64,000 nucleotides of DNA, from assembly GCF_000340215.1 (NCBI RefSeq), contig NW_006921546.1, positions 837,787 to 901,786 on the forward strand, given 5' to 3'. Positions 31,412-44,482 of this stretch are shown here, one piece after another; within the stretch, counting starts at the first letter, position 1, and every line of letters starts with the position of its first letter. Made by a program: the position numbers and the translations under genes. The notes under the pieces are model-generated. The model was not told the DNA's origin. It saw only the letters and a program-made list of their open reading frames with translations, and made no database searches. Source of the stretch: Pseudocercospora fijiensis CIRAD86 (taxonomy: Eukaryota; Ascomycota; Dothideomycetes; Mycosphaerellales; Mycosphaerellaceae).

Positions 31412-34400
31412 TAATAAACATTGCAATATTACTAAATATTATACAGTACAATATTAACAAGAGTAAAGATAAGGTATAGAGGAGCTTCCTTTAGGTACTA
31501 AACCTAAAAGAATATTATATTATTGCAATCTAAGAGCCCTAGCTTAACCTATATACAAAGAGACTAGCAACAGTTAAAGACCTAAGATACTACCTAATTA
31601 TCTACAACTAGGGAGCCCTAAGGACATATATCTATATTAGTAAGGAGATAGATACAGAAACCTAGCAGGCTCTACTATAGGAGGATAGGGACCTAATATT
31701 AGTTTAAGTAGAGACATCCTAAGGTATACTCTAAGTCTACTGTATATACAACCTACTACTAGACTTAAGAAGCAGTACCTAACTAAAAACCCTAGAAAGA
31801 CTATCTAGAGTTATCTAGGGGAACACCTACTAAATCCTACTTAGGGATTTCAACCTCTACTACCCCCTCTAGGGCTTAGACTTTACCCTAGCTTACTACT
31901 TCCTAGTAGGAAGACTAATTAACATATTAGAGAGGGAAGAAATAGAAATTGTTACCCTAAAGGGACTAATTACTTAGGAGGCAAGAGGAAGTAGTAGTAT
32001 ACTAGACCTATACTTTGTATTATATTAGATTAGGAATAGGATTATAAGATACAGGATTAACTAGGAACTAGAAGAATTATTAGACTACTTCCCGGTACAG
32101 ATTGAGCTAAATGTCTAAGCTAATTAGGAAAGGGAACTAGAGGAGAAGCTTAACTAGAAGGGTGCCTAATAGGGTAGGATTAGGGAGGAACTAGAGAGGG
32201 ACCTAAAACTAGAGGAACTCTTAACAAAGTACCTACTAAGGCTAGAGGACATTAACAAAGTAGTAGAAGAACTAATAGGAATCCTAAAACAGGTAGCTAG
32301 AAAGCATACCCTAGTAAAGAAACATTTACTATACTAGCAACTATACTAGACTAGTAAGTATATAAGGAAGGTTAAAGTAGCAAGGAAGGCTAGGAGGCAG
32401 TAGACATAAACCTATACCTAGGAAGCATAGGATAACTATAATAAAGCCTACTAGGAAAAGAAGATCTAGATTAAGAAAGATAAGATACAAGAATAGAGAT
32501 CTATAATAGGAATAATTATAAAGAAACTAGAGGAGATATAGAGGATAGCTAAATAGGCAAGGAGACCTAAATAGGATAAGGATATGCTACTACAATTCCC
32601 GGACATTATAGACTAACAAGGACAAATACAGACTATAATAGAAGGGAAAGTAAGAGCCCTAGGCCAACACTTCTTCTATAGAAAAGTATAAGCGGACCTA
32701 TTAGATATAAGGGAGATAGAACAAGAGACCCTACTACTAGGTATACTAAGAGACACCTAGGTTAAACCCGAAACCATTAAAAGGATCCTAAAGAAAATTC
32801 TAGGTAATAAGGTACTAGGAGAAGATAAGATCTATAACAAACTTCTAAAAGTATATAGGAAGGGGCTAGCCCTAGCACTAGCTAATATCTTTTCACAAAG
32901 CCTAGTACTAGGACACTACCTAAGACTATTTAGGAAGTCCTTAATAGTAGTGCTAAGGAAGCCCTAGAAGGAAGACTATATACAGCTTAAGGCCTATAGA
33001 CCAATAGCCCTACTTAATACAATAGGCAAGGTACTAGAAAAAACTGTCGCTAAAAGGCTAACAACCTTTACCGAGGAAAGGAATATCCTTCCTAAAGGCT
33101 AGATAGGAGGAAGAAAGAAGAGGTCAATACTAATAGCTATAGAACTAATTATAGAATAGATTAAGTATATCTAGCACTATAGTTAAAACTAGGTAGCAAC
33201 CCTCCTCTCCCTTAATATCTTAGGAGCCTTTAACAATATCTCCTATAAAAGGCTCCTATATATACTTAGATAGAAAGCTATACTAAACTAGATAGTCTAA
33301 TTCATCTAGTCCTTCCTATAGGAAAGATCAATATAGCTTATTCTAGGCAAATTCAAATTAGACCTAATACTAACTAAAAAGGGAATCCCCTAAGGATTAA
33401 TACTCTCTCTAATCCTCTTCCTTATCTTTATAGCAGACCTACTCCTACTCCTAGAATCAAAAAACACATTAGCATTAGGGTTTATAGATAATACGAACAT
33501 CCTAGCCTAGTCTAAGACAACAGAAACAAACTGCAAGATCCTAGAAGAGAAGTACTAGGAGTATAAAAAATAGGCAAGGAGGTATAGAGCAAAATTCGCC
33601 CTAGAAAAGTACTAGCTTATCTACTTTAGTAAGGCTAAATTAACCTATAATATAAAGCAATCAATTACTATCTAAGGCTTTAAAACCCAACTATTAGTAG
33701 AGCTTAGAGTACTAGGGATCTAGCTAGATCCAAAACTAAATTAGGGACTATAAGTAAAGAAGGCAAAGCAGAGGGCAGATGCCAATATACAATCTATTAA
33801 TAGGCTTATAGCCTCTATATAGGGGGCTATATTCGAGAAAGCTAAAGTTATATATAAAGCAATTATCAAGCCGGCAATGCTATATAGAGTATAGATATAG
33901 ACAGCCTAGGAGAAAACACTAAAGAGGATTAAACAACTAGTTAGCAGGTCCTAAACCTAAAGCCTAAAGAAAATCCTAGGAGTATATAAAACTATACTAA
34001 CAAGGGTAGTAGAAATGGAATTAGGGATCCTACTAGTTAAACAATACTTCAAGGGACTAAGACACTAATATACAGTAAAGACAATAGAATACCTAGCCTA
34101 ATAGACTATCTAAAAGGCACTAGACAAGATAAAGGCCTAGTGCATTAGGACTAGGAGGCGAGACAGACTATAAATAACTCCCTAGAAAGTTAAAGACCTA
34201 GAGCAATATAGAGTCTTAATAAGAGAAATGCTAGAGAAAGAGCTTTAGGGACTAAACATAAGGCTAAAGGAAGATAAACTAAAGAGAGGGAAACAAAGCC
34301 TAGTAGAATCAATTGCTAGACACCTATAGGAGCAGGAATAGAACAAAATACAAGTTAGACTAGGAACCCTAAAGGCACTAATCAAATTTAGTTAATACAA

Positions 34401-34905
34401 CTACTAACTCTATAAGGACCTAAATAGGGCCGAGGCAAGCCTAGCTATCTAAATCAGATCTAAACACATTAGATTCAGATCTTACCTGTTTAGAAGAAAC
34501 GTCCTAGGAATTGAAAGTAGGGCTTACTAATATAGCTACCAATCTTAGAACCCTAAGCATATACTGCTAGTCTGCCCTTAATAGTTAGAAGGTAGAAGTG
34601 ATTAGAGACTAAAAGCAATAGAAAGGGAATACGACAAGCTAATCTAGAGCAAAGAAGACCTAAAGAGGATAGTAAAGTAGATTATTAAATAGGGATTTAT
34701 ACAACAATTCGCACTAGTAAGGGAAACTAAGGAGTAGATAAGAAGGAGGGAAGAAGAGGGGGAAAGGAGGGCAGGGCAGCAGGCAAGGTAGTTAGAGGGT
34801 AACAACTATAACACTAGTATACCCTAGAGGAAGGAGAACAAGGAAACAAGGAAGATTAACACTTATAAATAGGACAAGAGGGAGGTTTTTACTAACTAAG
34901 TTAGT
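31412..34905 (+). pseudogene. LINE copy 1 ORF2 (endonuclease-reverse transcriptase)
   Basis: It opens with an apurinic/apyrimidinic-type endonuclease: LLNIIQYNINKSKDKV near 31430, IIAIQEPQLN near 31520 (family: QEPWL), then LLRDFNLYY near 31850 (family: GDFNxHH) and SSSILDLYF near 32000 (family: SxIDLxF). The RT shows LKAYRPIALLNTIGKVLEK near 32985, GGRKKRS near 33110, LNILGAFNNISYKRLL near 33210 (family: LDVxGAFDNV), KGIPQGLILSLILF near 33380 (PQGSxLSPxLF) and FIDNTNIL near 33480 (FVDDTN; one catalytic Asp altered by RIP). Near 34520 a Cys/His block ending HILLVCPQ is typical of Tad/I-type LINE ORF2 C-termini. Confidence 0.85.
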
Positions 34906-34970
34906 TTCCTACCTAGAACAATACATAGAAACAGACCTGTATAGGCCGAAAGGCACTATAATAGGTCTAT

Positions 34971-37900
34971 CTATATATCGATTATCGTAGGCTTAATGCT
35001 ATTACTATTAAAGACCGTTGTCTACTTCCGCTTATTAACGAGACCCTCGACCGCCTTTCTAGCGCCTACTTCTATACTATATTAGATATTAAGGATACGT
35101 ACTATCGTATCTGCATTCGTAAGGGCGATAAATAGAAAATAGCCTTCCGTACCCGCTATAGCTATTTCGAGTATTTAGTTATACTATTTAGGCTAGCTAA
35201 TACCCCTGCGACATTCTAGTCCTATATTAATTAGGCCCTTTCGGGCCTATTAGACTATCTCTATATAGTTTACCTAGATAACATCCTAGTTTATACCTAT
35301 TCGCCTAATATTGCGGAATATTAGGCTGCTATATATAAGGTACTCGACCGCCTACGGGCCTATAGCTTATATTATAAGCCTTCTAAATACACCTTTACTA
35401 CTAAGGAGGTAGCCTTCCTTAGCTTCCTCGTATTAACTAAGGGTATTAAGGCTAATCCCGATCGGATTAAAACAATTACTAAATAGCCTGTTCCTACGTT
35501 AATTAAGGAACTATAGTCGTTTCTTAGCTTCGCTAATTTCTATCGTCGCTTTATTAAAGGCTATTTATAGTATATAATACCCCTAACTAAGTTTACTAAA
35601 ACTAAGGCTAACCTATCTAGGGAGTTTAAATAGACTAGCAAGGCATAAGCCGCTTTTAACGGTTTAGAGCAACGTTTTACTAAAGTCCCCTTATTATACT
35701 ATTTTATACTAAGCAAACAGATCCGAATTAAGACTAACGCATTACAGTTCGCTATATTAGCTATTATATTACAATAGGCTTATAATACCTACTAGTACCT
35801 AATTGCCTTCTTCTTATAGAAGATAATCGATATAGAGCGTCGTTACGAGACCTACGAGCAAGAGCTCTTAGCAATCGTAGAAGCCTTTAAGTACTAGCGC
35901 TACTATCTCGATAGTGCTTAGTATACAATTTAGGTCTATACGGACTATAACAACCTACGTAGTATTACTAAGGTTACTAGGGTTATAGGTCGATAGGCTA
36001 GATAGGCCGTCTACCTCGCTAGGTTCGATTTTAATATATTATACCGGCTAGGCGTAAGTAACCCTACCGATAGCCTATCGAGGCTACCTAATTACGATAG
36101 CGAGACCTAGTATATTAATTCACTATTTCTAACCCTATAGTATAAGATTGCTATAGCCCGTATTATTAATAAGCAAGCGTAGTATAAGCGGACTTCCGGA
36201 CCCCGCGGCGGTAACAAATACTATAGCGGAGTTGTCGTTCTTCTAGTATACGTTAAAAGAAAGAACGTAGATCGCTCGAGCTATAATAACTCGATTAAGA
36301 ACATTGCTATTTATAGTAATAGTCTATATAGCGATAGCACTATAGAAGAGGATATAGTAGTTCCGGCTACTAGTGCTATTAGATATATATAATACGTACC
36401 TCGTTCGATAGCGAGGGTGCTATTAAATAACCTTACAAATAGGGATAGTTAATCGTTTATAGATAAGCTATTACGGGCTTAGTAGAGGGACGCCTTTGCT
36501 ATCGAACGTATTAATAAGCTTATAAGTAGGCGAAAGACTCGATCTAGTAAGAGTAATAGTTAGTCGATCGACGATAAGGGTTACTTAAAGTTTAAGGGTA
36601 GATACTATATCCCCGCTAAATAATCGATTAGATAAGAGCTTTTAAAGAGGCACTATAATAGTAAACTCGCTAGTTACTATAGCATAGAGAGGTCGTAGGA
36701 GCTACTATCGCGTATATACTACTAGCTAAATAGTAAGCGGTATATAAAGGAATATATATAGACCTATATAGTATACTAGCGAGTTAAAGCACCGAAGTAC
36801 TTACTATTCGGCGAGTTGTCTTTATACCCTGTCCTAAAGAAACCATTTGCTAAACTAACAATAGACTTTATTATAGGCCTTCCGCCTACTAAGCGAAGGG
36901 GTAGTAAGGATATCTTCGATGCTATCCTTATTATAGTAGATCGATTTACTAAGGGAGCTCGTTATATCCCTACTCGGAAGGACTAGACTACTATTAATAT
37001 AGCTAAAGCCCTATAGAACAATATCTTCTATAGCTATTAGGGAACCCCTAAAGGGATAGCCTCCGATAGAGGCTCGACATTTATATCTTACTATTAGAGT
37101 AAGATATACCTATAGCTAAGACTTAAGTATCGCCTATCTATAGCGTTCTATCTATAAATAGATAGCTAGACCGAGAGGCAGAATGCTATACTATAGCAGT
37201 ACTTACGAAGCTATATTAACGAGGACTCTAACAAATAGGTTAACCTCCTATAACTAGCCGAATTCGTATATAATAATAGTATATATTTATTAACTAAGGT
37301 CTTACTATATATAGCTATAATAGGCTAGAATGCTACTATACTATAAGACCTACTATCGCTCGAGGCCGAGCGTAAGGAAAGGGAAGCGCGTTAAGTACTA
37401 GAGATACTAGCGGTAATAGAACGTGTCTAGAAGATACGAGAAATCTATACTAAAATAGCTAAGAAGCTAATAAAGGCTTAAGAGTACTAAAAGACCTATT
37501 ACGATAAGCATTATACGCTAATAACCTTTAAGCAAGGCGATATAGTTATACTTAGCACTAAGAACCTCTATATCCGCAAACACCTATCGCCTAATAGCAA
37601 AACACGCCCTAAATTAGCACTACGGTTTATTAGCCCCTTCCGAATCCGAGAGCCGAAAGGTAATAGCTAGGCCTACTAGTTATAGCTTCTACCTTATTAT
37701 ACTATCTATAACACCTTCTATATCTCCCTCCTTAAACTATACTACTAGCGCGAAGGCGATAAAGCGCCTGCTAAGTTAGAAGAAGTCTTAGCTAATAGTA
37801 AAGAGTTATAGTCTATAGAACGCATCCTAAAGTACCGAACTAGACAAGGCAAGAAGGAGTACCTATTAAGATAGCAAGGCTATTTACCTAAATAGGACTC

Positions 37901-37994
37901 GTAGGAAGCTAAAGGTTCTTTTAAAGATATAACTAAGTTGTTAGATAAGTATTAGACTAGTATAAAGAATAAGAAGAAGGCTAAGGGCCTATAA
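34971..37994 (+). pseudogene. pol: Pol of element B, 3' part: RT, RNase H, integrase, chromodomain
   Basis: It resumes in RT (RRLNAITIKDR, then SSAYFYTILDIKD) and reaches the active site YLDNILVY near 35270, where YLDD has lost the second Asp through TG>TA. RNase H follows (about 35700-35960). The integrase includes LTIDFIIGLPPTKRRG near 36860, DRFTKGARYIP near 36940 and SDRGSTF near 37060. The end carries a chromodomain: SIERILKYRTRQGKKEYL near 37815, then QGYLPKQDS(Q)EAKGSF (family: RWxGYxxxxxTWEP). The chromodomain places the element among chromoviruses. The stop is TAA at 37992-37994 or, if that is a RIP product, TAG at 38031-38033. Confidence 0.9.
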
Positions 37995-38005
37995 TGCCGC
38001 CTAGG

Positions 38006-38032
38006 AATAATACTACCCCCGGGGTACTATTA
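38006..38032. repeat. Recurrent palindromic motif, copy 8 (end of pol, element B)
   Basis: AATAATACTACCCCC followed by GGGGTACTATTA, directly at the 3' end of pol, preceded by CTAGG as at 13064. Confidence 0.75.
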
Positions 38033-38033
38033 G

Positions 38034-39208
38034 CTAACTAATTAGGGGCAAGCAATTGTTAGCAAAGGACAATAAGACTATACTACTATAGTAAACGCGT
38101 ACCGAGTATTAATAAGCGCGCTATAGCGCGTTAACTAATCGTATACTCTTTTAAGGGCTCTACCTCTTTACTAATACGCTCTATAAGGCCTTCTCCTAGC
38201 ACTTAGGTCCCCCTCTTGTTCCTTTATCCTATCGAGGCCTCGAGGCCTAGGCAATCGGCGAGGACGGCGCGGCCGGCGCGGCTATATTAGTAACGGTGTT
38301 GCGGAGTATATTGCTATTTAAGAGAGGAAAGACACGGCTATATTAGTAACGGTAGTACCGAGTTATTGTTAGTTAAAGAAGGAAATTAGAAGCAAGGTAA
38401 AGTCGGCGCTAAGACGACTAGCGCCGCTATTATTAACATTACCTGCTGCTATCGCTACGCCTATAGACACAACCTTACCTATACTACGAGCCTAAGGCAC
38501 TATACTAGGGTAAAAGATTAAGTATGTTAAAGGTTTAATTAAAACTTTAAGCCGCTTAAAAGATTAAGCGACTAATAGACTAACTAAGGGCAAAAACTAT
38601 AGAGCTAAGCTAGCCGAGGTCGATCTTGCGGATAATAGGTTACTCCTCGATCTTTCCGACTCTTTAAGCGAGGCGAACCTTAACTATTACACTTATAATA
38701 GCCTTTACCTATAGAAACTAGACAACTATGTTTTTTGAAAAAATAAGATAAGATTAACAATTAAAGGCTGCTAAACCTAACTAATTAGGGCTAGTAAAAC
38801 TACGATAGTAAATAATAGCCCTCGTAATAATAAGAACAACCCTCGGGAGCGGACATTTCTAGGTCTTTTAAGAGTAGACGCAAAGAACTCGGACAACCTT
38901 ACTTAGAACGGGGGCAGTGCTATAATACCCCGTATACCTACCTATTATAGTAGGGAAGGTACGCTCGTATTATAATTAGTTGCTAGCCTTCAATTTATAT
39001 AGCTATATAATACCTTATTATTACTATAGCAGTAGTAATAGCGCAGTTAGAAGTCGGACATTATATTAGAGGTAAGGTTTAATAAGGTTATATAATTAGG
39101 TAGTTAAGCGTTTAATTTAGCGCGGACTAAGCGGCTTATTAGACCTGCTAAGTTAGTAGCAATAGAGGTTGAGATTAGAATATAGACTAGCTACGAGGGC
39201 GTAGCCTT
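38034..39208 (+). other. Long untranslated tail of element B
   Basis: About 1.2 kb between pol and the polypurine tract, also present in element D (56016-57184). CGGCTATATTAGTAACGGT occurs twice (38279 and 38335, 56 bp apart) where D has one copy. Short frames around 38620-38900 look faintly protein-like but have no recognisable motif. Confidence 0.5.
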
Positions 39209-39209
39209 T

Positions 39210-39221
39210 AGAAGGGAAGCG
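39210..39221 (+). promoter_or_regulatory. Polypurine tract of element B
   Basis: AGAAGGGAAGCG just before the 3' LTR; the same tract precedes the 3' LTR of element D. Confidence 0.7.
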
Positions 39222-39223
39222 TG

Positions 39224-39421
39224 TATTAGGACTAAAGAGATTATACGTGATTAGTATATAACTAGGCTCGAGTAAAGCTAGGGTCTTAATGCCTTAGGCA
39301 GGGCTTAGCGCTTAGCGTTAGGCTAACTAGCCTAGCTTCCTCCCTCTCCTCTTAGATCTCTATCGAATACTATACTAATTTACTACTACCCTATCTACCT
39401 ACTAATATAACCCTTCTTACA
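39224..39421 (+). repeat. 3' LTR of element B
   Basis: 198 bp, starts TATTAGG (RIP form of TGTTAGG) and ends with the intact TTACA, followed by the target duplicate ATCTA. Confidence 0.92.
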
Positions 39422-39499
39422 ATCTATAGACAATTAGCTAAGGGTACTAACTAATTAAAAGTATATATATATACAAGCTATTATAGTTTAGTTTAGAAA

Positions 39500-40195
39500 C
39501 TATACTTATTAGGTATGAATTTTATCCTTTCGCTCGCTATTTAATTCCCTAACTACTCGGTAGAATATTATTATCTAGATCTAGGTAGAACTTATCGATT
39601 TCCCTAGAAGTCCTCCTTAAGAAGTTCTAATACTTTCTAACTAAACTATTCTCTAATATTAAGTACTAGGATAGCTCCTCCCTTAGTATCGGTATAGTAT
39701 ATAAAAGAGCTATAAGGCAGCTCTATATAACGTTCTACTAGTTACTCGCTATACTAAGGCTAAATACTAGTTCGTTCCTTAGAACTCTTAGTTATTTAGG
39801 AGATATTAAGGGTAGGGTAGGTAGTAACTTCGTATTGTATAAGGAGGTAGAGGCTGCTATAGAGGAGTCCTACAACCTATAGAAGATAGTAAAAGATATA
39901 GAGGTAGCTATAGGTCTCGGTACCTAGTTAAATTTCTAGTAGGTAGAGTATAAGGATATTTAGAGAGAGTATTAGGTAGAGTTGCGAAGGCAGGTATATA
40001 ATATAGTCTAGAAAATAGGGAGAATACCTATAACTATAAGTATTAGGCTCTTTAACCTTCCTTATTTTTCCCTATTTTCTTTTTATAAAAATCTAAACTA
40101 ATACAAATTAACCGGAATGTCTATCTTCTTTTAGTTCTTTAAAAAACCTAGTAGCGTAGCTAGTAGCGTAGCCGGTAGCGTAGCCGGCCTTTTTA
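39500..40195 (+). pseudogene. Unrecognised ORF relic of about 230 codons
   Basis: One + strand frame is open apart from RIP-type stops. Landmarks: SLEVLLKKFQYFLTKLFSN near 39610, LLAILRLNTSSFLRTLSYLG near 39755, and YKEVEAAIEESYNLQKIVKD near 39840, which is helical and charged. It ends in the GTAGCGTAGCCGG repeat (SSVASSVAGSVAG). It lies between element B and LINE copy 2. No known family recognised. Confidence 0.4.
40151..40187. repeat. GTAGCGTAGCCGG tandem repeat, copy 2
   Basis: Three imperfect units of the 12-mer seen at 27365-27383 and, inverted, at 45709-45735. Confidence 0.6.
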
Positions 40196-40359
40196 CTCCT
40201 TAGTACTAACGGGATTTTCGAAGACTTCTATTACGTACGGCTAATAAAGTATACTATACTATATATATATACTATATACGTTATAGCAATCTAGAATCTA
40301 CGACTATCGATTAAACGAGAAAAGGGAAGCGGAATAGTAGCGAACAATTAGAGACGAAG

Positions 40360-41622
40360 GGAAGATAGTTAAGAAGGAAGGGAGGACGAATAGAAAGCAC
40401 TATATACTAGGGTAGAGGAGGTACTAAAGGCGGAAGATAGAAGAACCCCTAAGAGGGTATATAGGATAATAATCTTAGAACTCCTTAGAGGACTAAAAGC
40501 AATCTATAACTAGGCAACCTACGTAATTACAAAGGTAGCTAATATAGTCGTAGTAAAGATTACGAAGAAACAATAGGAGACAAGCCTACACTACCGCACC
40601 TAGGTAGTAGTAGCTAGTTAGGAGGCGCTAAAACCCCCGAGGACAGTAGTTAGAGTCTACATTACGGACCTATAGGAGCAAAAGGAAATCTAAGGACTTA
40701 TAGGGAAAGAGATTGTAGAAAGAATTATAGTTAAAGAGGTAATTAGGGCTAGGAACGAAGGTAAAGGGGTAATCAAGCTATTTATAGTACAAGAGTAGGA
40801 CAAAAAGAAGCTAGAAACACAAAAAGAATAGACAACAAAGATAGGGAAAACAGCAAAGGTCTCCTAATAGTAATTTATAATTATAGCCTATAATATAATA
40901 AGAAGCTTTAAGGAAGAATAGGATATTAAGAGCCTATAGAGACAAAACTAAGCTATATACCTAGGCCTAAAGATTACAAAAGTGGCATAGATTAAAAGGA
41001 AAATCGAAGAGACTAAGAAGCAGTCTTCCCTAATTATCTAGGTAGGGAGTGTAGAGCAAGCTAATATAGTACTAGACTAGGGGTTGTTCTAGGACTTCGA
41101 AAGATTGGAAACAGAGATATACAGAAGCAACTATAGGATAATACAGTGCTTTAAATGTTAATACTATAGACACTTAGTAGCTAAGTATACAAAGACAACT
41201 AATACCTACTCCTATTATATAGGGGATTACTAGGTTAAAGAATGCAAAGCATATAAGGGAGAAGCAAGATATATATACTATACTAAAAGACACCCCTCTT
41301 AGGCGAAGGAATGCCTAGTAAGAATATAGGCAGCTAGGAAGGCAAAGGAAGCTAGAATCAATATACTAAAAAGATACACAACGAGCTAGGGTAGCTAGAT
41401 ATAGAAGCAACCTAGCTAAGTGCTACAAAAGAGGTCTAGACAAGATAATAGGTTCACATTTAGGGCCTTATAAGTATAAGAGAGTTACTAGCAACTAAGG
41501 AGACTAAGATACCTTAATATTATAGGAAAGGAAGCAGGGCAGACAAAGCTTAGTTAAATGTTAGTCTAAAGTAAGGGAAGACTAAAGGAAAACTTATAGG
41601 GAAATAATATAGATAAAACCTA
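40360..41622 (+). pseudogene. LINE copy 2 ORF1 (CCHC knuckles)
   Basis: Same organisation as copy 1. The first knuckle near 41148 reads CFKC followed by (Q)YYRHLVAKY, with one more Cys lost to RIP than in copy 1. RIP-type stops throughout. Confidence 0.72.
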
Positions 41623-44318
41623 ATAAACATTGCAACATTACTAAACATTATACAGTATAATATTAATAAGAGTAAAGACAAGGTATAGAGGAGCTTCCTT
41701 TAAGCACTAAACCTAAAAGAACATTACATTATTGCAATCTAAGAGCCCTAGCTTAACCTATATACGAAGAGACTAGCAATAGTTAAAGACCTAAGATACT
41801 ACCTAATTATCTACAACTAGGGAGCCCTAAGGATATATATCTATATTAGCAAGGAGATAGATATAGAAACCTAGCAGGCTATACTATAGGAGGATAGGGA
41901 CCTAATATTAATTCAAGTAGAGACATCCTAAGGTACACTCTAAGTCTACTATATATACAACCTACTACTAGACTTAAGAAGCAGTACCTAACTGAAAACC
42001 CTAGAAAGACTACCTAGAGTTATCTAGGGGAACACCTACTAAATCCTACTTAGGGATTTCAACCTCTACTACCCCCTCTAAGGCTTAGACTTTACCCTAG
42101 CTTACTACTTCCTAGTAGGAAGACTAATTAATATATTAGAGAGGGAAGGAATAGAAATTGTTACCCTAAAGGGACTAATTACTTAGGAGGCAAGAGGAAG
42201 CAGTAGTATACTAGACCTATACTTTGTATTATACTAGATTAGGAATAGGATTACAAGATATAGGGTTAACTAGGAACTAGAAGAATTATTAGACTACTTC
42301 CCGGTACAGATTAAGCTAAATGTCTAAGCTAATTAGGAAAGGGAACTAGAGGAGAAGCTTAACTAGAAAGGTGCCTAATAGGGCAGGATTAGGGAGGAAC
42401 TAGAAAGGGACCTAAAACTAGAGGAACTCTTAACAAAGCACCTACTAAGGCTAGAGGACATTAATAAGGTAGTAGAAGAACTAATAGGAATCCTAAAATA
42501 GGTAGCTAGAAAGCATACCCTAGCAAAGAAACATTTACTATACTAGTAACTATACTAGACTAGTAAGTATATAAGGAAGGTTAAAGTAGTAAGGAAAGCT
42601 AGGAGGCAGTAGATACAAACCTATACCTAGGAAGCATAGGACAACTATAATAAAGCCTACTAGGAAAAGAAGATCTAGATTAAGAAAGACAAGATACAAG
42701 AATAGAGATCTATAATAGGAATAATTATAAAGAAACTAGAGGAGATATAGAGGATAGCTAAATAAGCAAGGAGACCTAAATAGGATAAGGATATGCTACT
42801 ACAATTCCCGGACATTATAGACTAATAAGGACAAATATAGACTATAATAGAAGGGAAAGCAAGAGCCCTAGGCTAATACTTCTTCTATAGAAAAGTATAA
42901 GTAGACCTATTAGATATAAAGGAGAAAGAACAAGAGACTCTACTACTAGGCATACTAAGAGATACCTAGGTTAAACCCGAAACTATTAAAAGGATCCTAA
43001 AGAAAATTCCAAGCAATAAGGTACTAGGAGAAGACAAGATCTACAACAAACTTCTAAAAGTATACAGGAAGGGGCTAGCCCTAATACTAGCTAATATCTT
43101 TTTATAAAGCCTAGTACTAGGACACTACCTAAGACTATTTAGGAAGTCCCTAATAGTAGTGCTAAGGAAGCCCTAGAAGGAAGACTATATACAGCTTAAG
43201 GCCTATAGACTAATAGCCCTACTTAATACAATAGGCAAGGTACTAGAAAAAATTGTTACTAAAAGGCTAACAACCTTTGCCGAGGAAAGGAGTATCCTTC
43301 CTAAAGGCTAGATAGGAGGAAGAAAGAAGAGGTTAATACTAATAGCTATAGAACTAATTATAGAACAGATTAAGCATATCTAGTACTATAGTCAAAACTA
43401 GGTAGTAACCCTCCTCTCCCTTAATATCTTAGGAGCCTTTAATAATGTTTCCTATAAAAGGCTCCTATATATACTTAAATAGAAAGCTATACTAAACTAG
43501 ATAGTCCAATTTATCTAGTCCTTCCTATAGAAAAGATTAATATAGCTTATTCTAGGCAAATTCAAATTAGACCTAATGCTAACTAAAAAGGGAATCCCTT
43601 AGGGATTAATACTCTCCCTAATCCTCTTCCTTATCTTTATAGTAGACCTACTCCTACTCCTAGAATCAAAAAATACATTAGCATTAGGGTTTGTAGATAA
43701 CACAAACATCCTAGCCTAGTCTAAGACAATAGAAACTAACTATAAGATCCTAGAAGAGAAGTACTAGGAGTATAAAAAATAGGTAAGGAGGTATAGAGTA
43801 AAATTCGCCCTAGAAAAGTACTAGCTTATCTACTTTAGTAAGGCTAAATCAACCTATAATATAAAGCAATTAATTACTATCTAAGGCTTTGAAACCTAAC
43901 TATTAGCAGAGCTTAGGGTACTAGGGATCTAGCTAGATCCAAAACTAAATTAGGGACTATAAGTAAAGAAGGCAAAGTAGAGGGTAGATACTAACATACA
44001 ATCTATTAATAGGCTTACAGCCTCTATATAGGGGGCTATATTCGAGAAAGCTAAAGTTATATATAAAGCAATTGTTAAGCTAGCAATGCTATATAGAGTA
44101 TAGATATAGACAGCCTAGGAGAAAACACTAAAGAGGATTGAGCAACTAGTTAGTAGGTCCTAAACCTAAAGCCTAAAGAAAATCCTAGGAGTATACAAAA
44201 CTATACTAATAAGGGTAGTAGAAATAGAATTAGGGACCCTACTAGTTAAACAATACTTCAAGGGACTAAGATACTAATATACAGCAAAGACAATAGAATA
44301 CCTAGCCTAATAGACTAT

Positions 44319-44418
44319 NNNNNNNNNNNNNNNNNNNNNNNNNNNNNNNNNNNNNNNNNNNNNNNNNNNNNNNNNNNNNNNNNNNNNNNNNNNNNNNNNN
44401 NNNNNNNNNNNNNNNNNN
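44319..44418. other. Assembly gap (100 N)
   Basis: Exactly 100 N inside LINE copy 2. A round-number N run usually marks a scaffold gap of unknown length. Confidence 0.98.
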
Positions 44419-44433
44419 TCTTAATAAGAGAAA

Positions 44434-44482
44434 GCCAGATATTGAGCCGGTACCGAAGGAGCTTTGCGGACATAATACAATG
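44434..44482. other. Non-homologous, non-RIP stretch beside the gap
   Basis: Where copy 1 has ORF2 sequence, copy 2 has about 49 bp beginning CCAGATATTGAGCCGG that does not align. It keeps CpA and TpG at ordinary frequency, unlike its surroundings. This suggests a mis-assembled or foreign read end, or a gene-conversion scar. Confidence 0.6.

Larger units (their letters stand above)
30119..34970 (+). mobile_element. Non-LTR retrotransposon (Tad-like LINE), copy 1
   Basis: 4.85 kb inserted in the RT domain of element B, with a 17-bp target duplication. It holds an ORF1 with CCHC knuckles and an ORF2 with endonuclease, RT and a C-terminal zinc-type block. No obvious poly(A) tail; the 3' end is AATAGG plus CTAT units. 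Copy 2 is at 40333-45186; the two differ almost only by C/T and G/A changes. CpA survives more often here than in the LTR elements, consistent with a later arrival. Confidence 0.93.
27425..39421 (+). mobile_element. Complete chromovirus (Tf1/sushi-type Gypsy) element B, split by a LINE
   Basis: 198-bp LTRs at 27425-27622 and 39224-39421 are flanked by ATCTA on both sides (27420-27424 and 39422-39426), a 5-bp target duplication. Without the nested LINE (30119-34970 plus one 17-bp duplicate) the element is about 7.1 kb. Order: LTR, self-priming site, gag, -1 frameshift, protease-RT-RNase H-integrase-chromodomain, about 1.2-kb untranslated tail, polypurine tract, LTR. Elements C and D are close relatives. 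All are inactivated by RIP. Confidence 0.92.
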
